A stretch of DNA of 64,000 bases from Micromonospora sp. PLK6-60 (GCF_019890675.1 NZ_JAIOAA010000005.1:310001-374000), one strand, 5' to 3'; numbered from the stretch's first letter, positions 18,417 through 29,611 are shown. Notes: generated by a model from the letters alone, not told the origin. Numbers and translations: made by a program.

Positions 18417-19874
18417 TCAGGCGATGACGGCGGGCTCCCGCCACCGCGGGCGGGCGGTGCGGTCCAGGCCGTAGCGGACCGCGGCCAGCCGGTCGACCGC
18501 CTCCACCAGGTCCGCAGCGGGCAGGGTGAAGGGCAGCCGCAGGAAACGTTCGAGGGTGCCGTCCAGGCCGAAGCGGGGGCCGGGCGCCAGCCGTACGCCG
18601 GCCTCCTCGGCCGCCCGGGCCAGCGCGCTGGAGACCGGCCCGTCCAGCTCGGCCCAGAGCGTCACCCCGCCGCGGGGCACGGTGACCCGCCAGTCGGGCA
18701 GCCGCCGCGCCAGCGCGCCGAGCAGGGCGTCGCGCTGGACGGTGAGCTGGGCCCGCCGGGCGGCCACGATCCTCGGCGCGTCGGCCAGCAGCCGGACCGC
18801 GAGGAGCTGGTCGAGCACCGGGCTGGCCATGTCGACGCCGACCCGGGCCGCGGCCAGCCGCTGCACCTGCGGCGCGGACGCCCGCACCCAGCCGATCCGC
18901 AGGCCGCCCCAGTACGGCTTGCTCATCCCGCCGATGCTGATCACCCGGGAGTGCCGGTCGAAGCCGGCCACCGGCGGCGGCAGCGGCGTGCCGTCCAGCG
19001 GCAGGTCCACGAACGACTCGTCGATGATCAGGTCGGTGCCGGCCGCGTGGGCCGCGGCGACCAGCCGCTCCCGCAGCCCGGCGGTCATCAGGTGCCCGGT
19101 CGGGTTCTGGAACTCCGGGATCAGGTACGCCAGCTTGGGGCGGCCCTGCCGGATGCTGCCCAGCAGCAGGTCCGCGTCCCACCCCGGCCCGTCGGTGGCC
19201 AGGCCGTGGGTGGTGATCCGGGCCCGGCGCGCGGCGAGCGCGGCCAGCGCGTTCGGGTAGGTGGGCGACTCCACCAGCACGCTGCCGCCGGGATTCAGTG
19301 CCAAACGCAGCACCAGGTCCAGCGCGTGCTGCGTCCCGCTGGTCACCATGATCTGCTCCGGGCTGGTCGGCAGCCCGCGCGCGGTGTACCCCCCGGCGAC
19401 CGCCTCGCGCAGCTCGACGATGCCGGTCGGGTGGTAGCCGGCGCCGCCCAGGTAGCGCGTCAGGTCCTCGGTGGCGGCCCGGGCGGCGGCGACCAGCTCC
19501 GGCGGCGCGGCCAGCGCGGCGACCCCCAGGTCGATCATGTCCCGGTCGTCCTGCGGGGTCCACAGCCCGTTGCCGGCGATCCGGTGGTTGCCGGGCAGCA
19601 TCGTCCAGCTGCCGGCGCCCCGGCGGCTGGCCAGGTGGCCGGTCTCGCGCAGCTGGCGGTAGGCGGCGGTGACCGTGGTGCGGCTGATCCGCAACGCCTC
19701 CGCCAGCTCCCGCTCGGCCGGCAGGCGTACGCCCAGCGGCAGCCGGCCGTCGGCGAGCAGGCCGCGGACCGCGGCCGCGAGCGCGGCGTAGTCCGGGTTG
19801 CGACGGCGACCGGGCAGCGCATGCCACTCGCCGAGCAGGCGTGCCAATTGGCTGCCCCGCACCTGGCTGCTCAT
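18417..19874 (-). CDS. MocR/PdxR-type GntR regulator with aminotransferase domain (YczR-like)
   Basis: A 485-aa fusion of an N-terminal GntR winged helix (residues about 20-85, with LRISRTTVTAAYRQL) and a fold-type I aminotransferase domain. The PLP lysine lies in GGMSKPYWGGLRIGW and the aspartate/tyrosine region in LIIDESF. Such proteins usually act as PLP- or amine-sensing regulators rather than enzymes. The ATG at 19874 was chosen for its GGAGGGG ribosome site. It is divergent from a YczE-like membrane protein, the pairing known for YczR regulators, so it probably controls that gene. Confidence 0.88.
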   Translation of the reverse strand: MSSQVRGSQLARLLGEWHALPGRRRNPDYAALAAAVRGLLADGRLPLGVRLPAERELAEALRISRTTVTAAYRQLRETGHLASRRGAGSWTMLPGNHRIAGNGLWTPQDDRDMIDLGVAALAAPPELVAAARAATEDLTRYLGGAGYHPTGIVELREAVAGGYTARGLPTSPEQIMVTSGTQHALDLVLRLALNPGGSVLVESPTYPNALAALAARRARITTHGLATDGPGWDADLLLGSIRQGRPKLAYLIPEFQNPTGHLMTAGLRERLVAAAHAAGTDLIIDESFVDLPLDGTPLPPPVAGFDRHSRVISIGGMSKPYWGGLRIGWVRASAPQVQRLAAARVGVDMASPVLDQLLAVRLLADAPRIVAARRAQLTVQRDALLGALARRLPDWRVTVPRGGVTLWAELDGPVSSALARAAEEAGVRLAPGPRFGLDGTLERFLRLPFTLPAADLVEAVDRLAAVRYGLDRTARPRWREPAVIA

Positions 19875-19888
19875 GGCCACCCCTCCGG

Positions 19889-19925
19889 AATTGGCTCTAA
19901 CAATCCAGAAATTGGATCCTAGGGT
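19889..19925. promoter_or_regulatory. Regulator/YczE intergenic control region
   Basis: Two direct AATTGG repeats (19889-19894 and 19910-19915) are 21 bp apart, two helical turns. Between and beside them ATCCA-N5-TGGAT (19903-19917) is an inverted repeat. TAGGGT (19920-19925) is a -10 placed 7 nt before the yczE ATG. This fits direct-repeat binding by a dimeric MocR protein. Confidence 0.6.
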
Positions 19926-19932
19926 GGCATGC

Positions 19933-20601
19933 ATGGCTCCGATTGGCAATCTGCGGCACCGGCCGGCCCGCCGCCTGACCCAGCTCTACGCCGGCCTGGT
20001 CCTGTACGGGGTCAGCATGGCCATGATGATCCGCTCCGGCCTGGGGCTGGACCCGTGGGACGTCTTCCACCAGGGGCTGTCCCTGCGCACCGGGCTCTCC
20101 TTCGGCACGGTGACCATCGCAGTCGGCGCGCTGGTGCTGCTGCTCTGGATCCCGCTGCGGCAACGCCCGGGCATCGGCACGGTCAGCAACGTGGTGGTGA
20201 TCGGCCTGGTGGTGGACGCCACCATGATCCTGCTGCCGGCCGGCCTGCCGCTACCGGCCCGGATCGCCCTGCTGGTCGGCGGCATCGTGGCCAACGGCGC
20301 GGCCACCGGGCTCTACATCGGCGCCCGGCTCGGCCCCGGCCCCCGGGACGGGCTGATGACCGGCTACGTGGCCCGCCGGCCGGGCCGGTCGATCCGGCTG
20401 GTCCGCACGGTCATCGAGGTCACCGTGCTGGGCCTGGGCTGGTTGCTCGGCGGCACGGTCGGCCTCGGCACGGTCGCGTACGCGGTGAGCATCGGGCCGC
20501 TGACCCAACTGTTCCTGCCGGTGTTCACCGTCGCCGACCCACCCGCGCCGGTTCCGCCCACCGCCACTTCCGCCAATCCCTCCCCCGCTGAGCTGCGGTG
20601 A
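19933..20601 (+). CDS. YczE-like membrane protein
   Basis: A 222-aa protein with five or six membrane segments starting with LYAGLVLYGVSMAMMIRSGLG. GLGLDPWDVFHQG and ARLGPGPRDGLMTG are the conserved YczE/YitT-type motifs. The substrate is unknown. The ATG at 19933 is leaderless relative to the TAGGGT box; another ATG at 19929 is out of frame. It is divergent from the MocR regulator and probably its target. Confidence 0.88.
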   Translation: MAPIGNLRHRPARRLTQLYAGLVLYGVSMAMMIRSGLGLDPWDVFHQGLSLRTGLSFGTVTIAVGALVLLLWIPLRQRPGIGTVSNVVVIGLVVDATMILLPAGLPLPARIALLVGGIVANGAATGLYIGARLGPGPRDGLMTGYVARRPGRSIRLVRTVIEVTVLGLGWLLGGTVGLGTVAYAVSIGPLTQLFLPVFTVADPPAPVPPTATSANPSPAELR

Positions 20602-20659
20602 CGCCCGGTACACGGAATCAGGTGTTTTCTTCGCCGAGAGTGCCGGGCATCATTTCCGC

Positions 20660-21121
20660 ATGGGGGAGAACGGATGGCGCCGGACGGACGCCTGGATCTT
20701 CGTGTCCGTGGTCATCGCGAGCGGCGCCGGGCGGCACCGCCGGGCCGCGTCGACCCGCCGCCCGGAGGGGGTACGCCTGGCCGACGTGCTCTCCACCGCC
20801 GACCACCTGAACCGGGCCATCCCCGAGCGGCACGAGGTGGAGGCGGCGGTGCGCCGGCTGGCCGGGGCGGGGCTGGTCAGCGTCGCCGACGGCTGGTTCC
20901 GGATCACCCCGGACGGCGAGCGGCTCTGGCGCACCCGGCCCAGCGCCGGCCTGGCCACCACCGTCGACACCGTGCAGGGGGTGCTCAGCCGGCGGCACAC
21001 GCCCGGTGACGCCGACTGGCAGCTGGCCGACGAGGAACACGCCGCCGCGGTGCAGGAATACCTCGTCCGCTCGATCCCGGCCCCGCGGCGGTCCCCGGAG
21101 GGCCACCCGGAACGGGGCTGA
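20660..21121 (+). CDS. Hypothetical protein with winged-helix-like region
   Basis: A 153-aa protein with an N-terminal segment ([11 protein letters not shown]) and a middle region resembling a winged helix ([45 protein letters not shown]), where the last part looks like a beta-wing. It could be a small DNA-binding or scaffold protein. CATCAT lies 6 nt before the ATG, a weak leaderless -10. No neighbour suggests a partner. No family was recognised. Confidence 0.6.
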   Translation: MGENGWRRTDAWIFVSVVIASGAGRHRRAASTRRPEGVRLADVLSTADHLNRAIPERHEVEAAVRRLAGAGLVSVADGWFRITPDGERLWRTRPSAGLATTVDTVQGVLSRRHTPGDADWQLADEEHAAAVQEYLVRSIPAPRRSPEGHPERG

Positions 21122-21127
21122 CCACCG

Positions 21128-21212
21128 GCAGCGCGTCCTTGGCCTCGCCGACGGTCAGCGGACCGGGTGGCCAGCCCCGCGCAGCGCGTCCTTGACCTCG
21201 CCGACGGTCAGC
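21128..21212. repeat. Partial duplication of the hisF 3' end
   Basis: A 32-bp sequence at 21181-21212 inside hisF recurs at 21128-21159 with one mismatch (31 of 32), offset by 53 bp. The second copy begins inside the hisF stop region and lies mostly downstream of it. It looks like a local tandem duplication that left hisF intact. Confidence 0.75.
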
Positions 21213-21943
21213 TCACCGAAGTGGAAGACGCTGGCCGCCAGGACCGCGTCGGCGCCCGCGCCGACCGCCGGCGGAAAGTGCGCCACCTCGCCGGCCCCGC
21301 CACTGGCGATCACCGGCACGTCGACGACCCGCCGGACCGCCTCGATCAACGGCAGGTCGAAACCGGCCTTGGTGCCGTCGGCGTCCATCGAGTTGAGCAG
21401 GATCTCCCCCGCGCCCAGCTCGGCGCCGCGCCGGGCCCACTCCACCGCGTCCAGGCCGGTGCCCCGGCGACCGCCGTGCGTGGTCACCTCGAAGCCGCTC
21501 GGCGTGCCGCCGCCGTGATCGCCCCCGACGGTGCCCGGTGCGCGGCGCACGTCGAGGGAGAGCACCAGCACCTGCCGGCCGAACCGGTCGGCGATCTCGG
21601 CGATCAGCTCCGGTCGGGCGATCGCCGCGGTGTTCACCCCGACCTTGTCCGCCCCGGCGCGCAGCAGGGTGTCGACGTCGGCGACCGTCCGCACGCCACC
21701 GCCGACGGTGAGCGGGATGAACACCGACTCGGCGGTGCGCCGGACCACGTCGAGCATGGTGCCCCGGTCGCTGGACGAGGCGGTGACGTCGAGGAAGGTC
21801 AACTCGTCCGCCCCGGCCCGGTCGTACGCCGCGGCCAGCTCGACCGGGTCGCCGGCGTCGCGCAGGTCGACGAAGTTGACGCCCTTGACCACCCGCCCGG
21901 CGTCCACGTCCAGACAGGGGATCACCCGTACCGCCACCGTCAT
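21155..21943 (-). CDS. hisF: Imidazole glycerol phosphate synthase, cyclase subunit
   Basis: HisF works with HisH to turn PRFAR and ammonia into IGP and AICAR. The 262-aa TIM barrel has [17 protein letters not shown] at the N-terminus, with the first catalytic Asp, and the second catalytic Asp in [15 protein letters not shown] stretch of about 12 residues after DVRRAP (about residues 137-150) is longer than in most HisF, a loop insertion. The ATG at 21943 is 6 nt after a TAGGCT box. It stands apart from the hisDCBHA run by about 2.1 kb of stress genes. Confidence 0.95.
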   Translation of the reverse strand: MTVAVRVIPCLDVDAGRVVKGVNFVDLRDAGDPVELAAAYDRAGADELTFLDVTASSSDRGTMLDVVRRTAESVFIPLTVGGGVRTVADVDTLLRAGADKVGVNTAAIARPELIAEIADRFGRQVLVLSLDVRRAPGTVGGDHGGGTPSGFEVTTHGGRRGTGLDAVEWARRGAELGAGEILLNSMDADGTKAGFDLPLIEAVRRVVDVPVIASGGAGEVAHFPPAVGAGADAVLAASVFHFGELTVGEVKDALRGAGHPVR

Positions 21944-21949
21944 GCCGCG

Positions 21950-21955
21950 AGCCTA
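21950..21955 (-). promoter_or_regulatory. -10 box of hisF
   Basis: The minus strand reads TAGGCT, then CGCGGC, then ATG at 21943. hisF therefore seems to have its own promoter and a leaderless mRNA. Confidence 0.55.
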
Positions 21956-22011
21956 TCCAACGCCACCGTCGGCGGCGGCCGCCGGATGAGGCCGGCCGGC
22001 CGCCGCCGGGG

Positions 22012-22067
22012 TGTTAACAAGGGGCCCCAGCTATACCGCAGGCGTTAACAGGGGGCCCGGCCTTACA
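22012..22067. repeat. Two degenerate GTTAAC/GGGGCCC repeat units
   Basis: Unit A (22012-22028, TGTTAACAAGGGGCCCC) and unit B (22043-22067, CGTTAACAGGGGGCCC then GGCCTTAC) are diverged halves of the palindrome found complete at 48572-48633. Unit B supplies the TAA stop of the oxidoreductase gene. They may act as a transcript end. Confidence 0.7.
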
Positions 22068-23064
22068 GCCGGACGAGCATCTTGCCGAGGTTCTCGCCGC
22101 GCAGCAGGCCGAGGAACGCCTCGGGGGCGTTCTCCAGGCCGTCGACGATCGTCTCGTCGTACGACAGCTTGCCGTCCCGGAGCCAGCCGGCCACCTCCTG
22201 GACGAACTGCTCGCGCAGGTGACCGTGGTCACCGACGAGGAAGCCCCGCAGGGTCAGCCGCTTGCCGATCACCAGCGCCAGGTTGCGCGGGGCGGCCGGC
22301 GGCTCGGTGGCGTTGTACTGGGCGATCATGCCGCAGATGGCGGCCCGGCCGTGCAGGTTCATCGCCCCGATCGCGGCCTCCAGGTGGTCCCCGCCGACGT
22401 TGTCGAAGTAGACGTCGACGCCGTCCGGGGCGGCGGCCTTGAGCTGCTCGTACACCGGGCCGTCGTGGTAGTCGAAGGCCGCGTCGAAGCCGAGCGCGGT
22501 CAGCCGCTCGACCTTCGCCCGGGAGCCGGCGCTGCCGATCACCCGGCCGGCGCCGCGCAGCTTCGCGATCTGGCCGACCATGCTGCCCACCGCGCCGGCC
22601 GCGCCGGAGACGAAGACGGTCTCGCCCGGCTTCATCGCCGCCACGTCGAGCAGGCCGGCGTACGCGGTCAGCCCGGTCATGCCGAGCACCCCCAGGTACG
22701 CGGTGACCGGCGCGAGGCCCGGATCGACCTTGCGGGCGGCCGTGGCGTCGAGCAGCGCGTAGTCCCGCCAGCCCAGCCCGTGCAGCACGGTGTCGCCGGG
22801 CTTGAGACCGCCGGCCTCGCCGGCCACCACCTCACCGAGCGCGCCGCCGTCGAGCGGGGCGTCGAGCGCGAACGGCGGCACGTACGACTTGACGTCGTTC
22901 ATCCGCCCGCGCATGTACGGGTCGACGGACATGAACTGGTTGCGGACCACGACCTGGCCCGGCCCCGGCGTCGGCACGTCGGTGGTGACCAGCCGGAAGT
23001 TCTCGGCGGTCGGCCAACCCTCGGGACGGGACGCCAGCTGGATCTCCCGGTTCACGCCGCTCAT
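22063..23064 (-). CDS. NADP-dependent oxidoreductase (CurA/leukotriene B4 dehydrogenase-like MDR)
   Basis: A 333-aa zinc-free medium-chain reductase likely to reduce alkenals, quinones or enones with NADPH. SVDPYMRGRM is the family motif, and VSGAAGAVGSMVGQIAKLRGAGRVIGSAGS is the nucleotide fold (about residues 153-180). It is the third gene of a marR-ohr operon, overlapping ohr by 4 nt (ATGA), so it probably detoxifies products of organic peroxide stress. The stop codon falls inside a repeat unit. Confidence 0.92.
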   Translation of the reverse strand: MSGVNREIQLASRPEGWPTAENFRLVTTDVPTPGPGQVVVRNQFMSVDPYMRGRMNDVKSYVPPFALDAPLDGGALGEVVAGEAGGLKPGDTVLHGLGWRDYALLDATAARKVDPGLAPVTAYLGVLGMTGLTAYAGLLDVAAMKPGETVFVSGAAGAVGSMVGQIAKLRGAGRVIGSAGSRAKVERLTALGFDAAFDYHDGPVYEQLKAAAPDGVDVYFDNVGGDHLEAAIGAMNLHGRAAICGMIAQYNATEPPAAPRNLALVIGKRLTLRGFLVGDHGHLREQFVQEVAGWLRDGKLSYDETIVDGLENAPEAFLGLLRGENLGKMLVRL

Positions 23065-23486
23065 CGGGCCGCCCGGACGGTCAGCGTGACCTCGATGTTG
23101 CCGCGGGTCGCGTTCGAGTAGGGGCAGACCTGGTGGGCCGCGTCGACCAGCTGCTCGGCGGTCGCCCGCTCGACGGCGGGCAGGTCGACCAGCAGGGCCA
23201 CGGTCAGGCCGTAGGCGCCGCTGCCGTTCGGGCCGATGCCCACCTCAGCCTCGACGACGGAGCCGGCGACGTCCGCCTTGGCCCGCTGGCCGACGATGCG
23301 CAGCGCGGAGTGGAAGCAGGCCGCGTAGCCGGCGGCGAAGAGCTGCTCGGGGTTGGCCGCGCCGCCGGCGCCGCCCATCTCCTTCGGCGCCGCGAGGTCG
23401 AGGTCGAGGGTGCCGTCCGAGGTGCGGACGTGGCCGTCGCGGCCGTCGCCGGTGGACTTGGCGGACGCGGTGTAGATGACCTGCAT
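23061..23486 (-). CDS. ohr: Organic hydroperoxide resistance protein (Ohr/OsmC)
   Basis: A 141-aa thiol peroxidase that reduces organic hydroperoxides to alcohols. The two redox cysteines are in AAGYAACFHSAL (about residue 59) and VCPYSNATRGN (about 124), with the usual Ohr spacing. It sits 2 nt after the MarR gene and overlaps the following reductase, forming one operon regulated by an OhrR-type repressor. Confidence 0.95.
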   Translation of the reverse strand: MQVIYTASAKSTGDGRDGHVRTSDGTLDLDLAAPKEMGGAGGAANPEQLFAAGYAACFHSALRIVGQRAKADVAGSVVEAEVGIGPNGSGAYGLTVALLVDLPAVERATAEQLVDAAHQVCPYSNATRGNIEVTLTVRAAR

Positions 23487-23488
23487 GG

Positions 23489-23932
23489 TCACTGCTCCTT
23501 CTGTCGGTGGATCGTCTCGGTGACCCGGGTGAGGGTGTCGCGGAGGCCGACCAGCTCGGCCTCGGTGAGGCCGGTGGCCACGGCCACCCGGCGCGGCACC
23601 TCGTCCATCCGCTCGCGCAGGGCGCGGCCCCGTTCGGTGAGGCCCACCTCGACCCGGCGCTCGTCGCGCGCCGAGCGGGACCGGGTCACCAGGTCGGCCG
23701 CCGCCAGCCGCTTGAGCAGCGGGGAGAGCGTGCCGGAGTCCAGATGCAGCGCGGCGCCGAGCTCGGAGACGGTGGGCGGCCCCTCGCGCTCCCAGAGCGC
23801 GATGAGCACCAGGTACTGCGGGTAGGTCAGGCCGTGCTCGTCGAGGATCGGGCGGTAGACGTCGGTCAGCGCGCGCGACGCGGCGTAGAGCGCGAAGCAC
23901 ACCTGCCGCCGCAGCACCAGATCATCGGTCAC
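23489..23932 (-). CDS. OhrR-type MarR regulator
   Basis: A 147-aa winged-helix repressor. The single redox cysteine near the N-terminus is in RRQVCFALYAASR (Cys12), the position used for peroxide sensing in OhrR. The recognition region is LHLDSGTLSPLLKRL, followed by the wing SARDERRVEV. The GTG at 23932 follows TACGGT by 7 nt. The 28-bp perfect palindrome just upstream is its probable operator, so it represses its own operon with ohr and the reductase until the cysteine is oxidised. Confidence 0.93.
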   Translation of the reverse strand: MTDDLVLRRQVCFALYAASRALTDVYRPILDEHGLTYPQYLVLIALWEREGPPTVSELGAALHLDSGTLSPLLKRLAAADLVTRSRSARDERRVEVGLTERGRALRERMDEVPRRVAVATGLTEAELVGLRDTLTRVTETIHRQKEQ

Positions 23933-23939
23933 GTCCCCG

Positions 23940-23977
23940 ACCGTAGCGCGCGATTAAGTTGTGCACAACTTAATCGC
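23940..23977 (-). promoter_or_regulatory. OhrR operator and promoter
   Basis: 23950-23977 is a perfect 28-bp palindrome centred on TTGTGCACAA with AT-rich arms (ATTAAG/CTTAAT). On the minus strand TTGTGC serves as -35, a 17-bp spacer follows, then TACGGT as -10 (23945-23940), then 7 nt to GTG 23932. The repressor would cover the -35 element. Confidence 0.85.
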
Positions 23978-24043
23978 CGACGGGGCCAGGCCGAAGACCG
24001 CCACGAGGCCGACGCCCGGGGCCACCCACCAGGCCCGCCGAGG

Positions 24044-24466
24044 TCAAGAGACGGGGAGATACGCCTCCAACTCGACCTCGACCAGGAGGTCCGGGTCGAT
24101 CAGGCCGGCCACCACGACCATGGTCGCCACCGGGCGGACCGCCCCGAACACCGCGTTGTGCGCCCGGCCCACCTCGTCGGCGTAGAGCCGGTCGGTGACG
24201 TACATCCGGGTCCGGATCACGTCGGTCGGCCCGGCACCCACCTCGGCCAGCGCGGCCAGGCCGATCCGGATCGCCTGGGCGGTCTGCGCGGCCGCGTCCC
24301 CGACGTGCGCCACCACGCCGTCCACGGTCGAGGTGCAGCCGGCCGTGACCGCCCGGTCGCCGGCCCGGACCACCCGGGAGTAGCCGTAGGCGGCCTCCCA
24401 CGGCCCACCCGAACCCAGCCGGGTGACCGTGACCGAGGGGTCGGGCTCGGCGACGGCCGCGCTCAC
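24044..24466 (-). CDS. RidA family protein (Rid/YjgF)
   Basis: A 140-aa small trimeric-type protein. RidA enzymes hydrolyse reactive enamine/imine intermediates made by PLP enzymes; others in the family are of unknown function. [16 protein letters not shown] carries the conserved arginine region and [11 protein letters not shown] the C-terminal motif with the conserved Glu. The GTG at 24466 overlaps the hisA stop (GTGA), so it is the last gene of the his operon. Confidence 0.88.
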   Translation of the reverse strand: MSAAVAEPDPSVTVTRLGSGGPWEAAYGYSRVVRAGDRAVTAGCTSTVDGVVAHVGDAAAQTAQAIRIGLAALAEVGAGPTDVIRTRMYVTDRLYADEVGRAHNAVFGAVRPVATMVVVAGLIDPDLLVEVELEAYLPVS

Positions 24467-25191
24467 CCGGCGGTCCGCAGGGTCGCCAGCGCCTCGGCGA
24501 CCGTGAAGGCGCCCGCGTAGAGCGCCTTGCCCGCGATCACACCCTCCACCCCCGCCGGCTCCAGGGTGGCCAGGGCGCGCAGGTCGTCCAGGGTGGACAC
24601 GCCACCGGAGGCGATCACCGGGGCCGCCGTCCGGGCGCAGACGTCGCGCAGCAGGTCCAGGTTCGGCCCACGCATCGTGCCGTCCTTGGTGATGTCGGTG
24701 ACCACATACCGGGCGGCGCCCGCCTTGTCCAGCCGCTCCAGCACCTCCCACAGGTCACCGCCGTCGCGGGTCCAGCCCCGGGCGGAGAGGGTACGGCCGC
24801 GCACGTCCAGCCCGATCGCCACCCGGTCGCCGTACTCGCCGCAGATCCGGTCGCACCACTGCGGGTCCTCCAGCGCGGCGGTGCCGATGTTGACCCGGGC
24901 CGCCCCGGTCGCCAGCGCGGCCCGCAACGACTCGTCGTCCCGGATCCCGCCGGAGAGCTCGACCTTGACGTCCAGCCGGCCCACCACGTCGGCCAGCAAC
25001 GCCGCGTTCGTACCCCGGCCGAACGCGGCGTCCAGGTCGACCAGGTGGATCCACTCCGCGCCGTCACGCTGCCAGGCGAGGGCGGCCTCCAGCGGATCGC
25101 CGTACGCGGTCTCGCTGCCGGCGGCGCCCTGCACGAGCCGGACGGCCTGGCCGTCGGCGACGTCCACGGCGGGCAACAGGGTGAGCGTCAA
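24463..25191 (-). CDS. hisA: Phosphoribosyl isomerase (HisA, possibly bifunctional PriA)
   Basis: A 242-aa TIM barrel isomerising ProFAR to [23 protein letters not shown] holds the first catalytic Asp and [12 protein letters not shown] the second. In actinobacteria lacking trpF this protein (PriA) also isomerises PRA for tryptophan, and no trpF is visible here, so dual function is likely but inferred. The start is TTG at 25191 with a GAGGAG site about 9 nt upstream; an ATG-AAG-CGT-TGA mini-frame overlaps the start. Confidence 0.93.
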   Translation of the reverse strand: MTLTLLPAVDVADGQAVRLVQGAAGSETAYGDPLEAALAWQRDGAEWIHLVDLDAAFGRGTNAALLADVVGRLDVKVELSGGIRDDESLRAALATGAARVNIGTAALEDPQWCDRICGEYGDRVAIGLDVRGRTLSARGWTRDGGDLWEVLERLDKAGAARYVVTDITKDGTMRGPNLDLLRDVCARTAAPVIASGGVSTLDDLRALATLEPAGVEGVIAGKALYAGAFTVAEALATLRTAG

Positions 25192-25208
25192 CGCTTCATC
25201 TCCTCGGT

Positions 25209-25532
25209 TCAGGAACGACGGTCCAGGGCGATCACCACGATCGCCGGCAGGACCAGCAGCAACAGCACGACCAGCGCCAGCCGCAGCGCCAGGTCGTCGA
25301 CGAAACTCCAGATCCCGGCCAGCGCCACGCCGGTCAGCAGCACGATCCCCGCCCGCTCGCCCCGGGTGTGCCGGGGCAGCCGGCCGGACCGACCCAGCCG
25401 GACCCGCGGAGTCAACCGGCGCACCAGGGCCCGGCGGCGCTCCCGGCGGGCCACCCGGCGTTGCCGCGCCGCGCGCTCCGCGGCCTGCTGGGCCTCGCGG
25501 ACCTCCCGCCGCCGGGCCCGCTCCTTACTCAC
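25209..25532 (-). CDS. Small basic membrane protein in his operon
   Basis: A 107-aa protein with a very arginine-rich, helical N-terminal half ([20 protein letters not shown]) and two hydrophobic segments at about residues 63-80 and 82-102. The N-terminus would lie in the cytoplasm. The GTG at 25532 comes right after a 54-bp repeat copy. It is 17 nt before hisA. The function is unknown; I do not recognise the family. Confidence 0.7.
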   Translation of the reverse strand: MSKERARRREVREAQQAAERAARQRRVARRERRRALVRRLTPRVRLGRSGRLPRHTRGERAGIVLLTGVALAGIWSFVDDLALRLALVVLLLLVLPAIVVIALDRRS

Positions 25533-25538
25533 CCGCGG

Positions 25539-25651
25539 CCATCGTTCGCGACTGCGGGGCTCGCAAGCCCGGCACACTCCTCGCGCTCACAGCGCCCCCA
25601 TCGTTCGCGACTGCGGGGCTCGCAAGCCCGGCACACTCCTCGCGCTCACAG
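25539..25651 (-). repeat. Tandem pair of a stop-linked 54-bp repeat
   Basis: Two identical 54-bp copies (25539-25592 and 25598-25651) are 59 bp apart. On the minus strand each begins TGAGCGCGAGGA and ends in GCAGTCGCGAACGATGG, with an internal stem GGGCT-TGCG-AGCCC. The first TGA on the minus strand (25648-25646) is the stop codon of hisH. A diverged third copy follows hisB. Confidence 0.85.
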
Positions 25652-26275
25652 GGTGCCCAGCCAGTTGCGCAGGAGGGCGGCGCCGGTGTCGGCGGACTTC
25701 TCCGGGTGGAACTGGGCGGCCGAGAGCGAGCCGCGCTCCACCGCCGCGACGAAGCGGGCGCCGTGCTCCGCGGTGGTCACCCTCGCCCCGGCCGCCGCGA
25801 GCCCCGCCGCGTCGGTCGCCCCGTAGGAGTGGACGAAGTAGAACCGGGCGTCGGCCGGCAGACCGGCGAAGAGCACCGTGCCTGCCGCCGGGTCGACCGT
25901 GTTCCAGCCCATGTGCGGCAGCCGGGACGCCGGCAGCTTCGTCACCCCGCCCGGCAGCAGGCCCAGCCCCTTGGTGACCACACCGTGCTCGTCGCCGTGC
26001 TCGAAGAGCACCTGCATGCCGACGCAGATGCCCAGCACCGGGCGGCCGGCGGCGACCCGCTCGGCGATCACCGGCCCGGCGCCCAGCGCCTCGATCCCGG
26101 CCATGCAGGCGGCGAACGCGCCGACGCCCGGCACCACCAGGCCGTCGGCCGCCGCCGCGGCGGCCAGGTCGTCGGTCACCGACACGTCGGCCCCGGCGTG
26201 CGCCAGGGCCCGCTCGGCCGACCGCAGGTTGCCCGAGCCGTAGTCGAGCACCACCACCCGCCGTGGCGTGCCCAT
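25646..26275 (-). CDS. hisH: Imidazole glycerol phosphate synthase, glutamine amidotransferase subunit
   Basis: The 209-aa class I amidotransferase feeds ammonia to HisF. The nucleophile is in LGICVGMQVLFE (about Cys84), and the His/Glu pair is in QFHPEKSADTG. The ATG at 26275 overlaps the TGA of the preceding 56-aa gene by one nucleotide. Its own stop codon is supplied by a repeat element. Confidence 0.95.
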   Translation of the reverse strand: MGTPRRVVVLDYGSGNLRSAERALAHAGADVSVTDDLAAAAAADGLVVPGVGAFAACMAGIEALGAGPVIAERVAAGRPVLGICVGMQVLFEHGDEHGVVTKGLGLLPGGVTKLPASRLPHMGWNTVDPAAGTVLFAGLPADARFYFVHSYGATDAAGLAAAGARVTTAEHGARFVAAVERGSLSAAQFHPEKSADTGAALLRNWLGTL

Positions 26276-26445
26276 CAGCCCTCCCCGGGCAGCAGCCAGA
26301 GCACGCCGCCGACGGTCGCCAGCACCGCGAGCAGCGCGGTCACCAGCACCGCCCCGCGCGGTGCCTGCTGCCGGTGCAACGACCAGGCCCCGCCGACCAG
26401 CAGGCCGGCGAGGATCAGCAACAGTGTCGGCAGCACCGCACCCAT
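26275..26445 (-). CDS. 56-aa two-helix membrane protein between hisB and hisH
   Basis: A very small protein with start ATG 26445 and ribosome site GAAGGGCGG 5 nt upstream. Two hydrophobic helices (AVLPTLLLILAGLLVGGAWS and GAVLVTALLAVLATVGGVLW) are joined by a short polar loop with LHRQQAPR. Its TGA overlaps the hisH ATG by one nucleotide (TGATG), strong support for coupled translation. Function unknown. Confidence 0.75.
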   Translation of the reverse strand: MGAVLPTLLLILAGLLVGGAWSLHRQQAPRGAVLVTALLAVLATVGGVLWLLPGEG

Positions 26446-26460
26446 CAGAGCCGCCCTTCA

Positions 26461-26503
26461 TTCGCGACTGCGGGACTCCGCTGCGCTGCGTTCCTCGCGC
26501 TCA
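26461..26503 (-). repeat. Diverged third copy of stop-linked repeat
   Basis: On the minus strand it begins TGAGCGCGAGGAACGCAGCG immediately after the hisB stop and ends in GTCCCGCAGTCGCGAA. It shares both ends with the copies at 25539-25651 but the middle differs. Confidence 0.75.
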
Positions 26504-29504
<3,001 letters not shown>

Positions 29505-29511
29505 CCTTGCG

Positions 29512-29517
29512 AGTCTA
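29512..29517 (-). promoter_or_regulatory. -10 box of the hisD operon
   Basis: The minus strand reads TAGACT, then 7 nt, then GTG at 29504. It probably drives hisD-C-B-H-A. Confidence 0.6.
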
Positions 29518-29598
29518 GGCGGCCCCGCGGCGGGCCGGCCCGCGCCGCCCGTACGCCGGGACGGTGAGCCGGGCCACGCCGCCACCGACGGCGGCGGC

Positions 29599-29604
29599 TA
29601 GGCT
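29599..29604 (+). promoter_or_regulatory. -10 box of the Lon-domain gene
   Basis: TAGGCT followed by 7 nt and GTG at 29612, without a ribosome site: a leaderless start divergent from hisD. Confidence 0.6.
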
Positions 29605-29611
29605 CGGAGCC

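Noticed and set aside
18247..19827. Alternative minus-strand frame across LtrA and the MocR gene
   Set aside because: It crosses two supported genes in another frame and has arginine/proline-rich shadow composition.
25539..25651. Tandem repeats considered as a CRISPR array
   Set aside because: Only two copies with a 5-bp gap, internal inverted repeats and no cas genes.
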